From DATAEG01 sp051001975 (lineage in GTDB: Bacteria > Actinomycetota > Actinomycetes > Mycobacteriales > Jatrophihabitantaceae): a stretch of DNA of 64,000 nucleotides. The notes beneath the pieces were generated by a model, which saw nothing but the letters and a program-made list of their open reading frames with translations, made no database searches and was not told where the DNA came from. The DNA is taken from NCBI GenBank assembly GCA_051001975.1, contig JBPCMU010000129.1, forward strand, positions 1-64,000. The letters run 5' to 3'. Positions 51,689 to 59,759 of this stretch are shown here, piece by piece. Within the stretch, counting starts at the first letter, position 1, and each line of letters begins with the position of its first letter. The position numbers and the translations under genes were made by a program.

Positions 51689-52881
51689 CGCGCCACCACA
51701 TCGGTGTCGAGCGGCGCCCGCACCCACACCGTCAGCCCGGTCGTCGCGCGGTCAATCTGGAGCCGCGCGTGAGCAGCCGCGGCACGCTCCCGGAGACCGC
51801 CCAGCCCGCCGCCGGGCCTGGCGGTCATCGCCTGCCTGCCGTCGTCGATGACGTGGATGCTCGCCGTGTGCTCGTCGCAGGCAAGTCGGACGATGCAGTG
51901 CCGACCGCCGGAGTGCCGGATCACGTTGGTGACCGACTCGCGCAGCACCCAACCGAACAGCTCGTCCACGGGCGGCGGGAGGATGGTGTCCGCGCCGCTG
52001 ACGGCGAGATCGATGCCTGTCGCGGCAAGCGCCACCTCCGCCCGGGCAAGTTCTGCGGTCACGGTCATCCCGCGGTAGGAACTGGCCGCCTGGCGCACCT
52101 CCGACAGCGCCCGCCGACCGATCGTCTCGATGTCCGCGGCGTGCTCGGCTGCCGCATCCGAGCCGGTGAGCCGGCGGACCACCTCGGCCTTCACAACGAT
52201 GACCGAGAGCGTGTGCCCGAGCAGGTCATGCAGGTCGCGGGAGAAGCGCAGCCGCTCCTCGGTCACCGCGACGTCGGCGAGTTCCTCGCGAGTGCGGGCG
52301 AGTTCGCCGATGACGGCCAACAGCAGGCAGAACCAGAACGTGCTGATCCCGGAGAGGAAGGTGGGTAGTGCTGTCGTCCAGGTGGCGTCCCAGTGGTGTG
52401 TTGACAGCCACTCCGAGCCACCGCACAGCAGCGTTACGCCGATGATGGCCCGCACCGTCCACCCGGTTTGCAACGCGGCGCCGACGCCAATGTTGCAGAG
52501 GATGAAAAGCGGTGACCAGGCTTGGCCGAAGCCGATCACAGTGGCGATGGCGATAGCGCCCATCACGGTCAGGCAGCCGACCGCGAGCAACGGCTCGGGC
52601 CGCCGGCGGAACGCGGCGGTGATCGAGCCGAACCAACATGCCGAGGCGACCAGGATCGCCGGCCACGCCAACCATCCCGGTGACGCGCCGGCAGCGCCGA
52701 TCACCGGTCCGATGATCAATGGCACGAACCAGATGAGCACGCCGCCGAGGGCTGGTGCTTTGGTGCCGGTGGCCCACTGGATCACGCCCTGAACGGCGGC
52801 GCTGCGGTTGCGTTCCGGTCGCGTGCGGTCCTGACTCGGTTCGGCGCGGCGGATGCCGTGCCCGATCGGCTCCGTATCCAC
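51685..52881 (-). CDS. Sensor histidine kinase (NarL/DesK type)
   Basis: A 398-residue kinase with six or so membrane segments (about 45-195) and almost no outside loop, so it probably senses a signal in the membrane. The HisKA_3 box is EERLRFSRDLHDLLGHTLS with His218 as phosphoacceptor; the ATP-binding domain has GWVLRESVTNVIRHSGG (N box) and GGGLGGLRERAA (G box). GTG at 52881 (VDTEPIGHG) is preferred over a longer frame that has no coherent protein features; the exact start is uncertain. The stop overlaps the response regulator start. Confidence 0.9.
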   Translation of the reverse strand: MDTEPIGHGIRRAEPSQDRTRPERNRSAAVQGVIQWATGTKAPALGGVLIWFVPLIIGPVIGAAGASPGWLAWPAILVASACWFGSITAAFRRRPEPLLAVGCLTVMGAIAIATVIGFGQAWSPLFILCNIGVGAALQTGWTVRAIIGVTLLCGGSEWLSTHHWDATWTTALPTFLSGISTFWFCLLLAVIGELARTREELADVAVTEERLRFSRDLHDLLGHTLSVIVVKAEVVRRLTGSDAAAEHAADIETIGRRALSEVRQAASSYRGMTVTAELARAEVALAATGIDLAVSGADTILPPPVDELFGWVLRESVTNVIRHSGGRHCIVRLACDEHTASIHVIDDGRQAMTARPGGGLGGLRERAAAAHARLQIDRATTGLTVWVRAPLDTDVVAR

Positions 52882-52963
52882 GCCAGTCAGCCTAGGACGG
52901 CGTGGTGGTCGAAATAGCGTGCCGCAGTGCCGAGTTCCCCGCGGCCGGACTGAACCCACACCG

Positions 52964-53383
52964 TCATCGCCGATCGAAGACCCGCCGCACCGCGACGATG
53001 ACGGCGGTGCCGACAGCGAGGTGCAAGCAGAGCAGGGCCACCCGCGCTGCCGTAGTGGTCGCACCGAGTGGGCCGAGCAAGGACACGGCTAGCACCGACA
53101 CGGCGATGATCGTCCATGTCCGGTTAGGGTCGCGGCGGGCCCGCAGCAACACCCGCAGGCCGAGCCCGGCGAGGGCGACGATTATGCCGACGGCGATGAC
53201 CGCCGCGATGCCGACGGGTCGCGAGTGGCCGGCCGAGCCAGTGCGCACTTCGATGCCGAGCAGTGGGTCGGCAACTAGCCAGCCAATGGCGCCGATCAGG
53301 GCTGGCGGGATAACGATGGCCGGCCAGTCCGTGGGTCGGAGTGCCACCGCGGCTGACGTGGTTCGCAGGTTCGATTCGATCAT
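52964..53383 (-). CDS. DUF6069-like four-segment membrane protein
   Basis: A 139-residue protein with four hydrophobic segments: WPAIVIPPALIGAIGWLVA, VGIAAVIAVGIIVALAGLGL, WTIIAVSVLAVSLLGPLG and VALLCLHLAVGTAVIVAV. Length, segment number and the second-segment Arg-rich end resemble the DUF6069 family of actinobacteria, whose function is not known. ATG at 53383. It lies 82 bases upstream of the kinase gene on the same strand and might be co-transcribed with the two-component pair. Confidence 0.65.
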   Translation of the reverse strand: MIESNLRTTSAAVALRPTDWPAIVIPPALIGAIGWLVADPLLGIEVRTGSAGHSRPVGIAAVIAVGIIVALAGLGLRVLLRARRDPNRTWTIIAVSVLAVSLLGPLGATTTAARVALLCLHLAVGTAVIVAVRRVFDRR

Positions 53384-53628
53384 GCGACGGTAGGTCCGGC
53401 GGTATGCCGCGCGGCAGAGTCAGCCATGCCGTTGTCCGCAGTACGAATGTCACAACACGCCGCCCGGCTCTGGACGGCGGAAGTCCACAGCAAGGCGGCG
53501 GTGCTACCGCCGCCGGGCATGCGGTTCGCTACGGTGGGAAGTGGGTGATTTGCCCCGATGGATCAGCAACAGATCGATCTGGCGGGCGCGTCATCACCTC
53601 GGAAGGACCTCGCTGCCCGGGAGGCGCA

Positions 53629-54207
53629 ATGAGTACGCGGATGACGAATGAGCGGTGGCTGGTCGGTGCGGCCGTGCTGGTTGTGGGTTTGCTGCTGGCC
53701 GGCTGCGCGTCGAAGACGAATGCCAGTGGACAGTCGCAGCGCGCGAGTTCGACGGCGGGATCGACCTCCTCGGGTTCCACTGCAGCACCGACTACGCCCG
53801 CCGATTCGGGCACCGTCACCTCGTCGAGCACCGCATCGTCGACATCGGCCTCCCCATCGAAGCCCAAGACCACCCTCGTCCCACCGGACGCACAGCATCC
53901 GGCGGCAGGTGCCTGCGGGCGAGCGACCGGCACGACCGTCGTCATCGACATGAACCCGGACATCCCGGCGCCACGGTGTGTCATCGTGTCGGCCGGCCAG
54001 CACCTGCAGGTGGTGAACTCCACCAACCGGTATCAGCAGACCGGCAAGGTTGTCATGGTCACCTGGGCGCGCAAGGCGGCGCAGTCGGTTCCGGTGGGCG
54101 CGAAGTACACCTATGCCGAGGCGTTCGGGCAGTACCTTGCGCCTGGCGTGCACTTCCTGCGCATGTCGGCCTACCCAGGCAGTACCGCGTCGATCTGGCT
54201 GCGCTGA
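53629..54207 (+). CDS. Secreted lipoprotein of unknown function
   Basis: A 192-residue protein with a lipoprotein signal: a charged start (MSTRMTNERW), hydrophobic VGAAVLVVGLLLAGC with the lipobox LLAGC and the acylated cysteine near residue 25. A Ser/Thr-rich linker (about 28-80) leads to a small beta-rich domain (about 90-192) with CGRATGTTVVIDMNPD, two more cysteines and LAPGVHFLRMSAYPGS. The domain recalls small secreted beta domains but I do not recognise a family. GGGAGG lies 5-8 bases before the ATG at 53629, and the open frame upstream is not credible. Confidence 0.8.
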   Translation: MSTRMTNERWLVGAAVLVVGLLLAGCASKTNASGQSQRASSTAGSTSSGSTAAPTTPADSGTVTSSSTASSTSASPSKPKTTLVPPDAQHPAAGACGRATGTTVVIDMNPDIPAPRCVIVSAGQHLQVVNSTNRYQQTGKVVMVTWARKAAQSVPVGAKYTYAEAFGQYLAPGVHFLRMSAYPGSTASIWLR

Positions 54208-54213
54208 ATCTCG

Positions 54214-55424
54214 CTAGCTACTCTGCTTCCAGAGCTGGGCGAACCAACTTGCATATGCGTTTACGACCGAGCCGAGCCGGATTCGGACCAGTTGTTCCTC
54301 GGCCAGCACCATGGATGAGGGTCGGTAGTCCTCGGACCCGGTCATTACCTCGCGGGTCACCGCGCCGGATCGAGTATGCGCCTTGACCAAGACGAATTTG
54401 TCGTGCGTGGTCATGTGTCTGACGCCGTACAGTGCGGCATCCGGTCGGAAGAACTGCTCGGTGATGATGCGGACAGCGCAGCCCTCCGCGCGTAGCCTGT
54501 TGAGTTGCCTGACTAGGCGCCCCCGCGTGACGTTCGCGTTGACGACCTCCACATAGTCACCCGGCCGGCAGACCAGCGTCGTCAACTCGTTGGTGATCGG
54601 GTCGGTCATGACGGCGCTGGGGTCGAAGGCGTAGGAGACGGCCTGCCCGGCGGTCCGCCAGCCTGTCGAATTCGTGACAGTGGTGGCAGCGACCTGCCGC
54701 TGCGAACGGACGAACTCGTCGTAGTAGGCCTGGTAGAGCTTCTTGTCGTTGTAGAAGTAGGCCGCCGAGCCCCCCTGACGGTCGAATTGCTGAGGCGACC
54801 AGTTCAGGGTGGACTCGACTACCGCGGACCCGCCGAAGACGGTCTGGCTTACCGTCATGAACTTCGAGTGCATGCTCGTGCCCGGCCCGGCCCGGCAACC
54901 GTGCAGCCGCGATCGCAGGCGCGGATGTCGGCGAATGCGAAGGCATGGGTGAACTGCTGCCAGGTCCATTGGTCCTTCGTGGGTCTGGTCGGGTATTGCG
55001 ACTTCTGCACCAGAACGTGGACGTGCGCGCCGCGGTACGCGGCAACGGCGCGCAGGTCTGCAAGGAGAGCGTCCGTGGAAGCCGATCCGCCAAAAATGAA
55101 CATCGACGCCAGGGTGATGGACGAGTTGGGCGCGGCCGAGCAGATTAGACGGCCCCAGTTGGTCGCGACGACCGGGGTCCGCCCGCGCCGCAAGTTGAAC
55201 CATGCGGAGGTTGACCCTGGGCTACTCAGCGGAGTGCACAGCGTCGAGCGCACAGCAACCAGCTTCGATGCCCCGACCCGGTAGCTGACCGTCTTTCCGG
55301 CGGGGGGCAGAACCGTACGGTGGTACAAGCCACGCGTGATGTCGCTGACGCGGACCCACCGGCCGGATCCGATCCGCCGCTCGAGGGTCGCGTGAGAAGC
55401 TGAGACCCTGCCGGTGAGTACCAC
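54214..55424 (-). pseudogene. Broken phospholipase D-like (HKD) protein gene
   Basis: Two frames join to give a PLD-superfamily protein. The 5' part (55424 down to about 54890) encodes a beta-sandwich region and ASMFIFGGSASTDALLADLR with HVHVLVQKSQYP; the 3' part (to 54214) encodes both catalytic motifs, MHSKFMTV...GGSAV and THDKFVLV...GSEDY. The frame is lost at 54881-54895, where CCGGG (minus strand) is repeated three times; with two copies the reading would be seamless (AGPGTSMHSKF). The 5' part also has no signal peptide and only a GTG at 55424 as start, with a stop about 90 bases further upstream, so the true N-terminus may be missing. Confidence 0.7.
54881..54895. repeat. Three-copy five-base tandem repeat inside the PLD-like gene
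   Basis: CCCGG occurs three times in a row on the plus strand (CCGGG on the coding strand). Loss of one unit would restore a single open frame through the phospholipase D-like gene. Tandem units not divisible by three are known sites of slipped-strand mispairing. Confidence 0.75.
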
Positions 55425-55470
55425 CGCGTCGGACTGCGCGACGTAGTGCCGGCTCGCTGCGATCGGTTGG

Positions 55471-55647
55471 TTGTGCGGTACTGCAGAGATCGCGCAGATG
55501 CTGGCGGTCTCGCGTCAACGCGTCTTCCAGATCACTTCGCGCGACGACTTTCCGGCGCCCGAGATCGAGCTGCACATGGGCAAGATCTGGCGCACCGAAG
55601 ACGTGCGAGAGTGGGCGGAGGAGGACGGCAGGGAGACTCACGAGTAG
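55471..55647 (+). CDS. Small helix-turn-helix DNA-binding protein
   Basis: A 58-residue frame beginning with TTG at 55471 and ending at TAG 55645-55647. It reads GTAEIAQMLAVSRQRVFQIT, then DDFPAPEIELHMGKIW and RTEDVREWAEE, the pattern of small MerR/AlpA-like regulators (helix-turn-helix followed by a wing and the F-P-x-P and xW motifs). An in-frame TAG at 55444 limits the start to 55447-55498; the only ATG (55498) would cut into the HTH, so TTG is preferred. Homologues usually have a few more N-terminal residues, so it may be slightly truncated. It lies just beyond the start of the broken PLD gene, on the opposite strand. Confidence 0.5.
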   Translation: MCGTAEIAQMLAVSRQRVFQITSRDDFPAPEIELHMGKIWRTEDVREWAEEDGRETHE

Positions 55648-55694
55648 CGTCCGACGGTCGGGACGACTTGCGCGTCGACAGGGTAACTCCATCG

Positions 55695-55770
55695 TGGTGG
55701 GCCCCGCGGGGCTCGAACCCGCAACCTACGGATTAAAAGTCCGCAGCTCTGCCAATTGAGCTAGAGGCCC
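55695..55770 (-). tRNA. tRNA-Lys (TTT)
   Basis: Minus-strand cloverleaf of 76 bases with an encoded CCA. The acceptor stem GGGCCTC pairs with GGGGCCC (one T-G pair), the discriminator is A, the anticodon loop CTTTTAA gives TTT, and the T arm reads TGCGG GTTCGAG CCCGC. It stands alone between accessory genes, a position typical of integration hot spots. Confidence 0.94.
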
Positions 55771-55862
55771 TGGGCGTCGGAGCCGGTCCGCAGTGCGGCT
55801 CGGCGACCCTGTCCCGCCGCACAGTCTCTCAGATCGCGGGAGTTGCTCTGCGCAGTCGGCGC

Positions 55863-57398
55863 TCAGTACGGGATTGTCAGGTCGGACACGATCGGATTGT
55901 GGTCGGAGGGGATCACCCCGACCAACCGGCCTTTCGTCAGGTTGATCAGCAGCTTCCAGGTACGCACGCCGACGCCGGGGCTGGCGAAGACGTGGTCGAT
56001 GCTGTTGTAACCACGCGGCGGAGTGCGCAGGTACTGGTTCGCGCTGTTGTAGTCCCGGTTGACCAGCGCCGTCGCGGCCTGCAGCGCGTCGGCGACGTGC
56101 GCGGCGCGCATCGCCCGGCCCGGTCCGTCGTACTGGTGGGTCGGGCTGAGGTAGGAGTTGAAGTCGCCTGCGTAGACGATCGGCAGGTGGCCGGCCGTCG
56201 ACGCGTATGCGGTGGCCTGGGAGAGCAGGGATCGCGTCTCGGTCTCGCGGACCTTGTCATAGGGGAGTCCGGCGCCGACAAGGATGTGCGCCGCGACGAA
56301 GAGGAACTTCGCCCCGGTCACCTTGTTCTGCAGCACTTGGTAGGCCGCCGCCGGTGTTCCGATGAACCAGTGGCCGCCAGCACCGACAGCCCGGTAGGTG
56401 TGGTCGTTGTAGATGATGTACTGGCCGGTGCGCTGGTAACCGTGCTGAGTCGGCGGGGTCTCGGTATAGGCGAGACTCCAGCTCGAGCCCAACGCGGCGG
56501 TGAGGGTGTCGACCTGGCGTTTGCCGCCGTAGCCCTGCACCGGGCCCACCCAGCCGCCGCCCTCCTGGATGCTGATCACGTCCGGGTTGCCCTGGCCGAT
56601 GAGCTTGATTACCCCAGCCTGGCGCTGCGTCGCCCACGGTGCCACCACCGTGCCGTTGACCTTCGTCCCGTCGGCGACGTCGGTGAGCACGTTGTAGGTC
56701 ATCACCCGAAGACCCTGCTGGCGCGGCGCGACCGTCGCCGACACCTCGGCGGAGTAGGGCGAGACCCGGTTGGTGTTGATCGCCTGCACCCGAAAGTAGA
56801 ACTTGCGGCCGGTGGTCAGCCCGTAGGGCGTGAACTGGGTGTTGCTGCCCCGAATCGGATACACGTGTTGGTTATGGCGCAGGGCGGCGTCGGTGCCGGC
56901 CACGATGGAGTATCCCGTGATCGGGACGCTGCTCCAGGTCAGGTACATCCCCGTCGTGGCGTTGACCACGCGGACGTTCGTCGGTGCGGACGGCCGGAGC
57001 GAGACGGACAGGATGTTGCCGAAGCGGACCTTGGCACCGTTTACCGCTTCGAATCGGTAGTACCAGACTGCGGTCGAGTATTTGAGGCCGTGGATCGACA
57101 CGGCCGGGCGCGACGCACTGGCCACCTTGCGGGTCGTCCGCGGCTTGCTCAGGTTCACTGCGTAGACGTCGCTCTTGGTCGTCGACGCGTAGAGCCGGTA
57201 GCCGCTAGCGCTGGTGACTCGGTTCGCCGTCACGGTGAACGCCGTACCGCTCACGGTGCTCACGTGGACGCCGGTCGGTACCGCGAGGGTCGTGGCGCTC
57301 GCTGGCGTCGCCAATGCCACCAACAAGCAGGCTGCCGCGGCAAGGGTGACGAGGGCGCGGGACACGCTCGGGCGCAGACCTGCGGCGGGGGAGGGCAC
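55863..57398 (-). CDS. Secreted endonuclease/exonuclease/phosphatase with two fibronectin type III domains
   Basis: A 511-residue exported protein. A signal peptide (about 1-36, ending ATPASA) is followed by two FN3 domains (about 40-130 and 132-226) and an EEP domain (about 230-511). EEP motifs visible are VMTYNVLTDVAD, DVISIQEGGGW (catalytic Glu), YAGDFNSYLS (GDFN), NSIDHVFAS and PSDHNPIVSDL. It probably hydrolyses phosphodiesters (DNA, or phospholipid head groups) outside the cell. GTG at 57398 has AAGGAG about 6 bases before it. Minus strand, 93 bases beyond tRNA-Lys; not obviously in an operon. Confidence 0.9.
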   Translation of the reverse strand: MPSPAAGLRPSVSRALVTLAAAACLLVALATPASATTLAVPTGVHVSTVSGTAFTVTANRVTSASGYRLYASTTKSDVYAVNLSKPRTTRKVASASRPAVSIHGLKYSTAVWYYRFEAVNGAKVRFGNILSVSLRPSAPTNVRVVNATTGMYLTWSSVPITGYSIVAGTDAALRHNQHVYPIRGSNTQFTPYGLTTGRKFYFRVQAINTNRVSPYSAEVSATVAPRQQGLRVMTYNVLTDVADGTKVNGTVVAPWATQRQAGVIKLIGQGNPDVISIQEGGGWVGPVQGYGGKRQVDTLTAALGSSWSLAYTETPPTQHGYQRTGQYIIYNDHTYRAVGAGGHWFIGTPAAAYQVLQNKVTGAKFLFVAAHILVGAGLPYDKVRETETRSLLSQATAYASTAGHLPIVYAGDFNSYLSPTHQYDGPGRAMRAAHVADALQAATALVNRDYNSANQYLRTPPRGYNSIDHVFASPGVGVRTWKLLINLTKGRLVGVIPSDHNPIVSDLTIPY

Positions 57399-57507
57399 CG
57401 GGGACTCCTTGATAGACCGGCGATCTCGCGTCGGCGTCGTGTGCGGTCCCCGTTCAGGGGGATTCTTGCACTTAGCGGCGCTGGCGTCCTAATCGATCAA
57501 CGAATCG

Positions 57508-58488
57508 CTACTTCGTCGCTGCGGCAGGGGATGCGGGCTTTGCCGCCGCCGCTGCGGCCGGTGCGGCAGCAGGCTCGGCGACGTTCGGCGACCACGAGTC
57601 GACGCCCTTGAGCGGTCGCTCGTTCAGTAGCAGCACGGCTGGTGAGGCGGCGAACACGGCGAGCGAGAAGACCAGCACAGCGGCGGAGTAACCGTTGACG
57701 CCGTGTCCGATCTTGCCGAGGATCACGCAGACGAGCACGGCGGCGAACGCGGTTGTCAGCATGAGCGCTGCCGTTCCGACGAGTGAGAGCGCTCGCCACC
57801 GACGGGCTTGTTGGAGTACTTCGTCGGACATCGTGACGACCTTGTCGAGCAGCTCCGCGCGGGCCTTGCCAGCGTGCGTCAACTCCTCGCTCACGCCCTC
57901 ACGTTGCCGCAGGATGTCCTCGGCCAGGTTGGACAATCGGCTCGCTGCCACGTGGCCGAACAGGTACTGCTCCGGCGCGACCGAGCGGGTCACCTCATTG
58001 GCGAAGGCGCGCCGGGCTTCACGCTGATCGTTCGCGACGAGTTCTGCGATGTGGGCGGCCTGGGTCTTGCCGAGATGGCTCCACACGTCCGCGGAGATCT
58101 CGGTGGCGGCCAGGCCGATCGGCAACGGGCCGCCGACTGACGCTGCAGCCGGCGCAGCGGAGATCGCGGCATCCTTCTTAGGCGCGGTTGCGTTCGGCGC
58201 CGTTGCATTGGACGAGGCGGGTGGGGCCGCAGTCGCCGGCATCGTGGCCGCAGGTGCACCGAGTGCGGTGATGATGGAAGTGAGGTCCCCGGTCGGCAGG
58301 AGGGAAGCCACTGTGGGCCCGTTCGGGAGGCCGGACCTCTCACCCAGGTCGGATCGGTAGGCGACGGCCATGCCCTTCGCCCCGGCCGGCGGTTCGGTGA
58401 CCGTCCAGCCGCTGTCGCCGAGCCAGCTGCTGATGGCGCGACGAGCGTCGTCGTCCTGCCCTGAAAAATCAACCAGCATCGCCTGCAT
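57508..58488 (-). CDS. Hypothetical two-TM membrane protein
   Basis: A 326-residue protein I do not recognise. Residues 1-80 form a small alpha/beta domain (MQAMLVDFSGQDDDARR, WTVTEPPAGAKG), then an Ala/Pro/Thr-rich linker (about 85-115), a helical region (about 125-240) with EQYLFGHVAASRLSNLAEDIL, two hydrophobic segments (about 238-262 and 268-288) and a very Ala-rich tail. ATG at 58488 is preferred; a GTG at 58494 is just upstream. The arrangement resembles proteins that dock at the membrane, but no enzyme motif is seen. Separate from its neighbours. Confidence 0.6.
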   Translation of the reverse strand: MQAMLVDFSGQDDDARRAISSWLGDSGWTVTEPPAGAKGMAVAYRSDLGERSGLPNGPTVASLLPTGDLTSIITALGAPAATMPATAAPPASSNATAPNATAPKKDAAISAAPAAASVGGPLPIGLAATEISADVWSHLGKTQAAHIAELVANDQREARRAFANEVTRSVAPEQYLFGHVAASRLSNLAEDILRQREGVSEELTHAGKARAELLDKVVTMSDEVLQQARRWRALSLVGTAALMLTTAFAAVLVCVILGKIGHGVNGYSAAVLVFSLAVFAASPAVLLLNERPLKGVDSWSPNVAEPAAAPAAAAAAKPASPAAATK

Positions 58489-58630
58489 GGCCACCCCGTC
58501 GCTCAGCCGTCCACGGTTGGGGGACCGACGTGATCGTGCGGACCGGACGGTGAGCAGATCATGCCGTGTGGGATCCCGAAGCGGAAGACCGAGCGGGACC
58601 CGGCAGTTGCCGTGGTAGGTGAGTAGCGGG

Positions 58631-59365
58631 TCAGCTGAACGTATGACCGCCATTGACAGCGAGCCGTTCGCCGATGATGAAGGCGGCTCCGTCGGAGGCG
58701 AGGAACAGCACGGTTGCTGCGATGTCGGCGGGCGTGCCGCTGCGCTGGATTGCCGTGTCATCTCGATAGTCCTGCAACAGGTTCTCCGGGGTGCCCTCAT
58801 GGCGTTCCACCGGGATCCACCCCGGCGCGATCAGGTTGACCGTGATGCCGAACCGGCCGAGCTCCAACGCCCATCCGCGGGTCAGCCCAAGCATGGCGCC
58901 CTTGGCCGCCATATACGCCGACCAGCCCAGGTCCCCACGTTCGAAGAGGTCCGACCCGATATGGATGATCCGGCCGACGCCGGCCCGCTTCATGCCGGGG
59001 AGCACTGCTTGGGCGAGCAGCAGCGGACTCTTGGCGAAGAAGTCGAGGTGGCGCTGCACGTCCGGCCAGGTCAGCTCTTCGAAGCCGATGACGGGCTGTG
59101 GCCCGGAAGCATTGGCGACGAGTACCTGTACATCGCCGAGTGAGCCGGAGATCGCGTCGACCATCCCGCGGACGGCCTGCTCATCGGTGACGTCGGCCGG
59201 AAACGCGGTGGCGGTACCACCTGCGTCCGCGATACTGCTGGCCACCGCGCTGGCCGCATCGATGATGAGATCGTTGACCGCGACCGCGTACCCGGCTGAG
59301 CCCAACGAGCGAGCGATCTCCGCGCCGAGTCCACGCCCGGCCCCGGTCACCAGCGCAACCCGCAT
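58631..59365 (-). CDS. SDR family oxidoreductase
   Basis: A 244-residue classical short-chain dehydrogenase. The cofactor motif TGAGRGLGAEIA is at about residues 7-18, NASG at about 85-88, and the catalytic set is Ser138, Tyr151 and Lys155 in HIGSDLF and SAYMAAKGA; PGWIPVERH follows. It would reduce a carbonyl or oxidise an alcohol with NAD(P). ATG at 59365 is chosen for the GGGAAGG upstream; the longer frame begins without SDR-like sequence. Substrate unknown. Confidence 0.88.
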   Translation of the reverse strand: MRVALVTGAGRGLGAEIARSLGSAGYAVAVNDLIIDAASAVASSIADAGGTATAFPADVTDEQAVRGMVDAISGSLGDVQVLVANASGPQPVIGFEELTWPDVQRHLDFFAKSPLLLAQAVLPGMKRAGVGRIIHIGSDLFERGDLGWSAYMAAKGAMLGLTRGWALELGRFGITVNLIAPGWIPVERHEGTPENLLQDYRDDTAIQRSGTPADIAATVLFLASDGAAFIIGERLAVNGGHTFS

Positions 59366-59408
59366 GGCCTCACCTTCCCTCGGTCCGGTCATCACATCAC
59401 GAGCGACC

Positions 59409-59666
59409 TCAAAAAGGTGGCGGGTCGGGGCCCGCGGCAGGCGTGCCATTCATCGCGTCAGGCTGACCCGTATTCACCACGACGGTGGTGGGTAGCGGGT
59501 CGGGCCGGGTCTGGAATTGGTGGCCGGTGGGGCTGGTCCAGGTGGTGGATCCGTCGGGTTGCCGCTCTGGAAGCCAGTCGGTTTGGTGTTTGCATCGATG
59601 ATGCCTGCGGCACAGGGGGTGCAGGTTGCTGACAAGGTCTAAGGCTGTCCTCCAAGAGCGCGGGGT
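59409..59666 (-). pseudogene. HNH endonuclease remnant (13E12/DUF222-type), 3' end only
   Basis: An open stretch without a start encodes TALDLVSNLHPLCRRHHR, then CKHQTDWLPERQPDG and TTWTSPTGHQFQTRPDP, which is the C-terminal HNH part of the DUF222/13E12-repeat endonucleases so common in actinobacteria. The frame is closed upstream by TAA at 59667-59669 and the N-terminal domain is absent. It is a decayed fragment in the spacer between the SDR gene and the LamG gene; the rest of that spacer holds only a likely promoter. Confidence 0.75.
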
Positions 59667-59677
59667 TTAGCTGATGA

Positions 59678-59706
59678 TTGCGTTCCGTGATGGTTCGGGC
59701 TACTCT
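59678..59706 (+). promoter_or_regulatory. Possible promoter of the LamG/RHS locus
   Basis: TTGCGT (59678-59683) and TACTCT (59701-59706) are 17 bases apart, a good -35/-10 arrangement for a vegetative sigma factor. Transcription would begin near 59713, 20 bases before a GTG and 47 before an ATG that could start the downstream gene. The call rests on sequence alone. Confidence 0.35.
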
Positions 59707-59759
59707 GCGCGCACTGCCACTTCACGGCCTGTGTGACCGTCGAGTCGGCCCCCCGCGTT

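Noticed and set aside
55222..55692. 156-codon frame on the minus strand over the small HTH gene
   Set aside because: It is a different frame from the PLD-like sequence and contains no motif; the plus-strand HTH reading explains the conservation-like pattern better.
55899..57611. 570-codon open frame on the plus strand
   Set aside because: Antisense to the FN3-endonuclease/phosphatase gene, which has clear catalytic motifs and a signal peptide; the plus frame has none.
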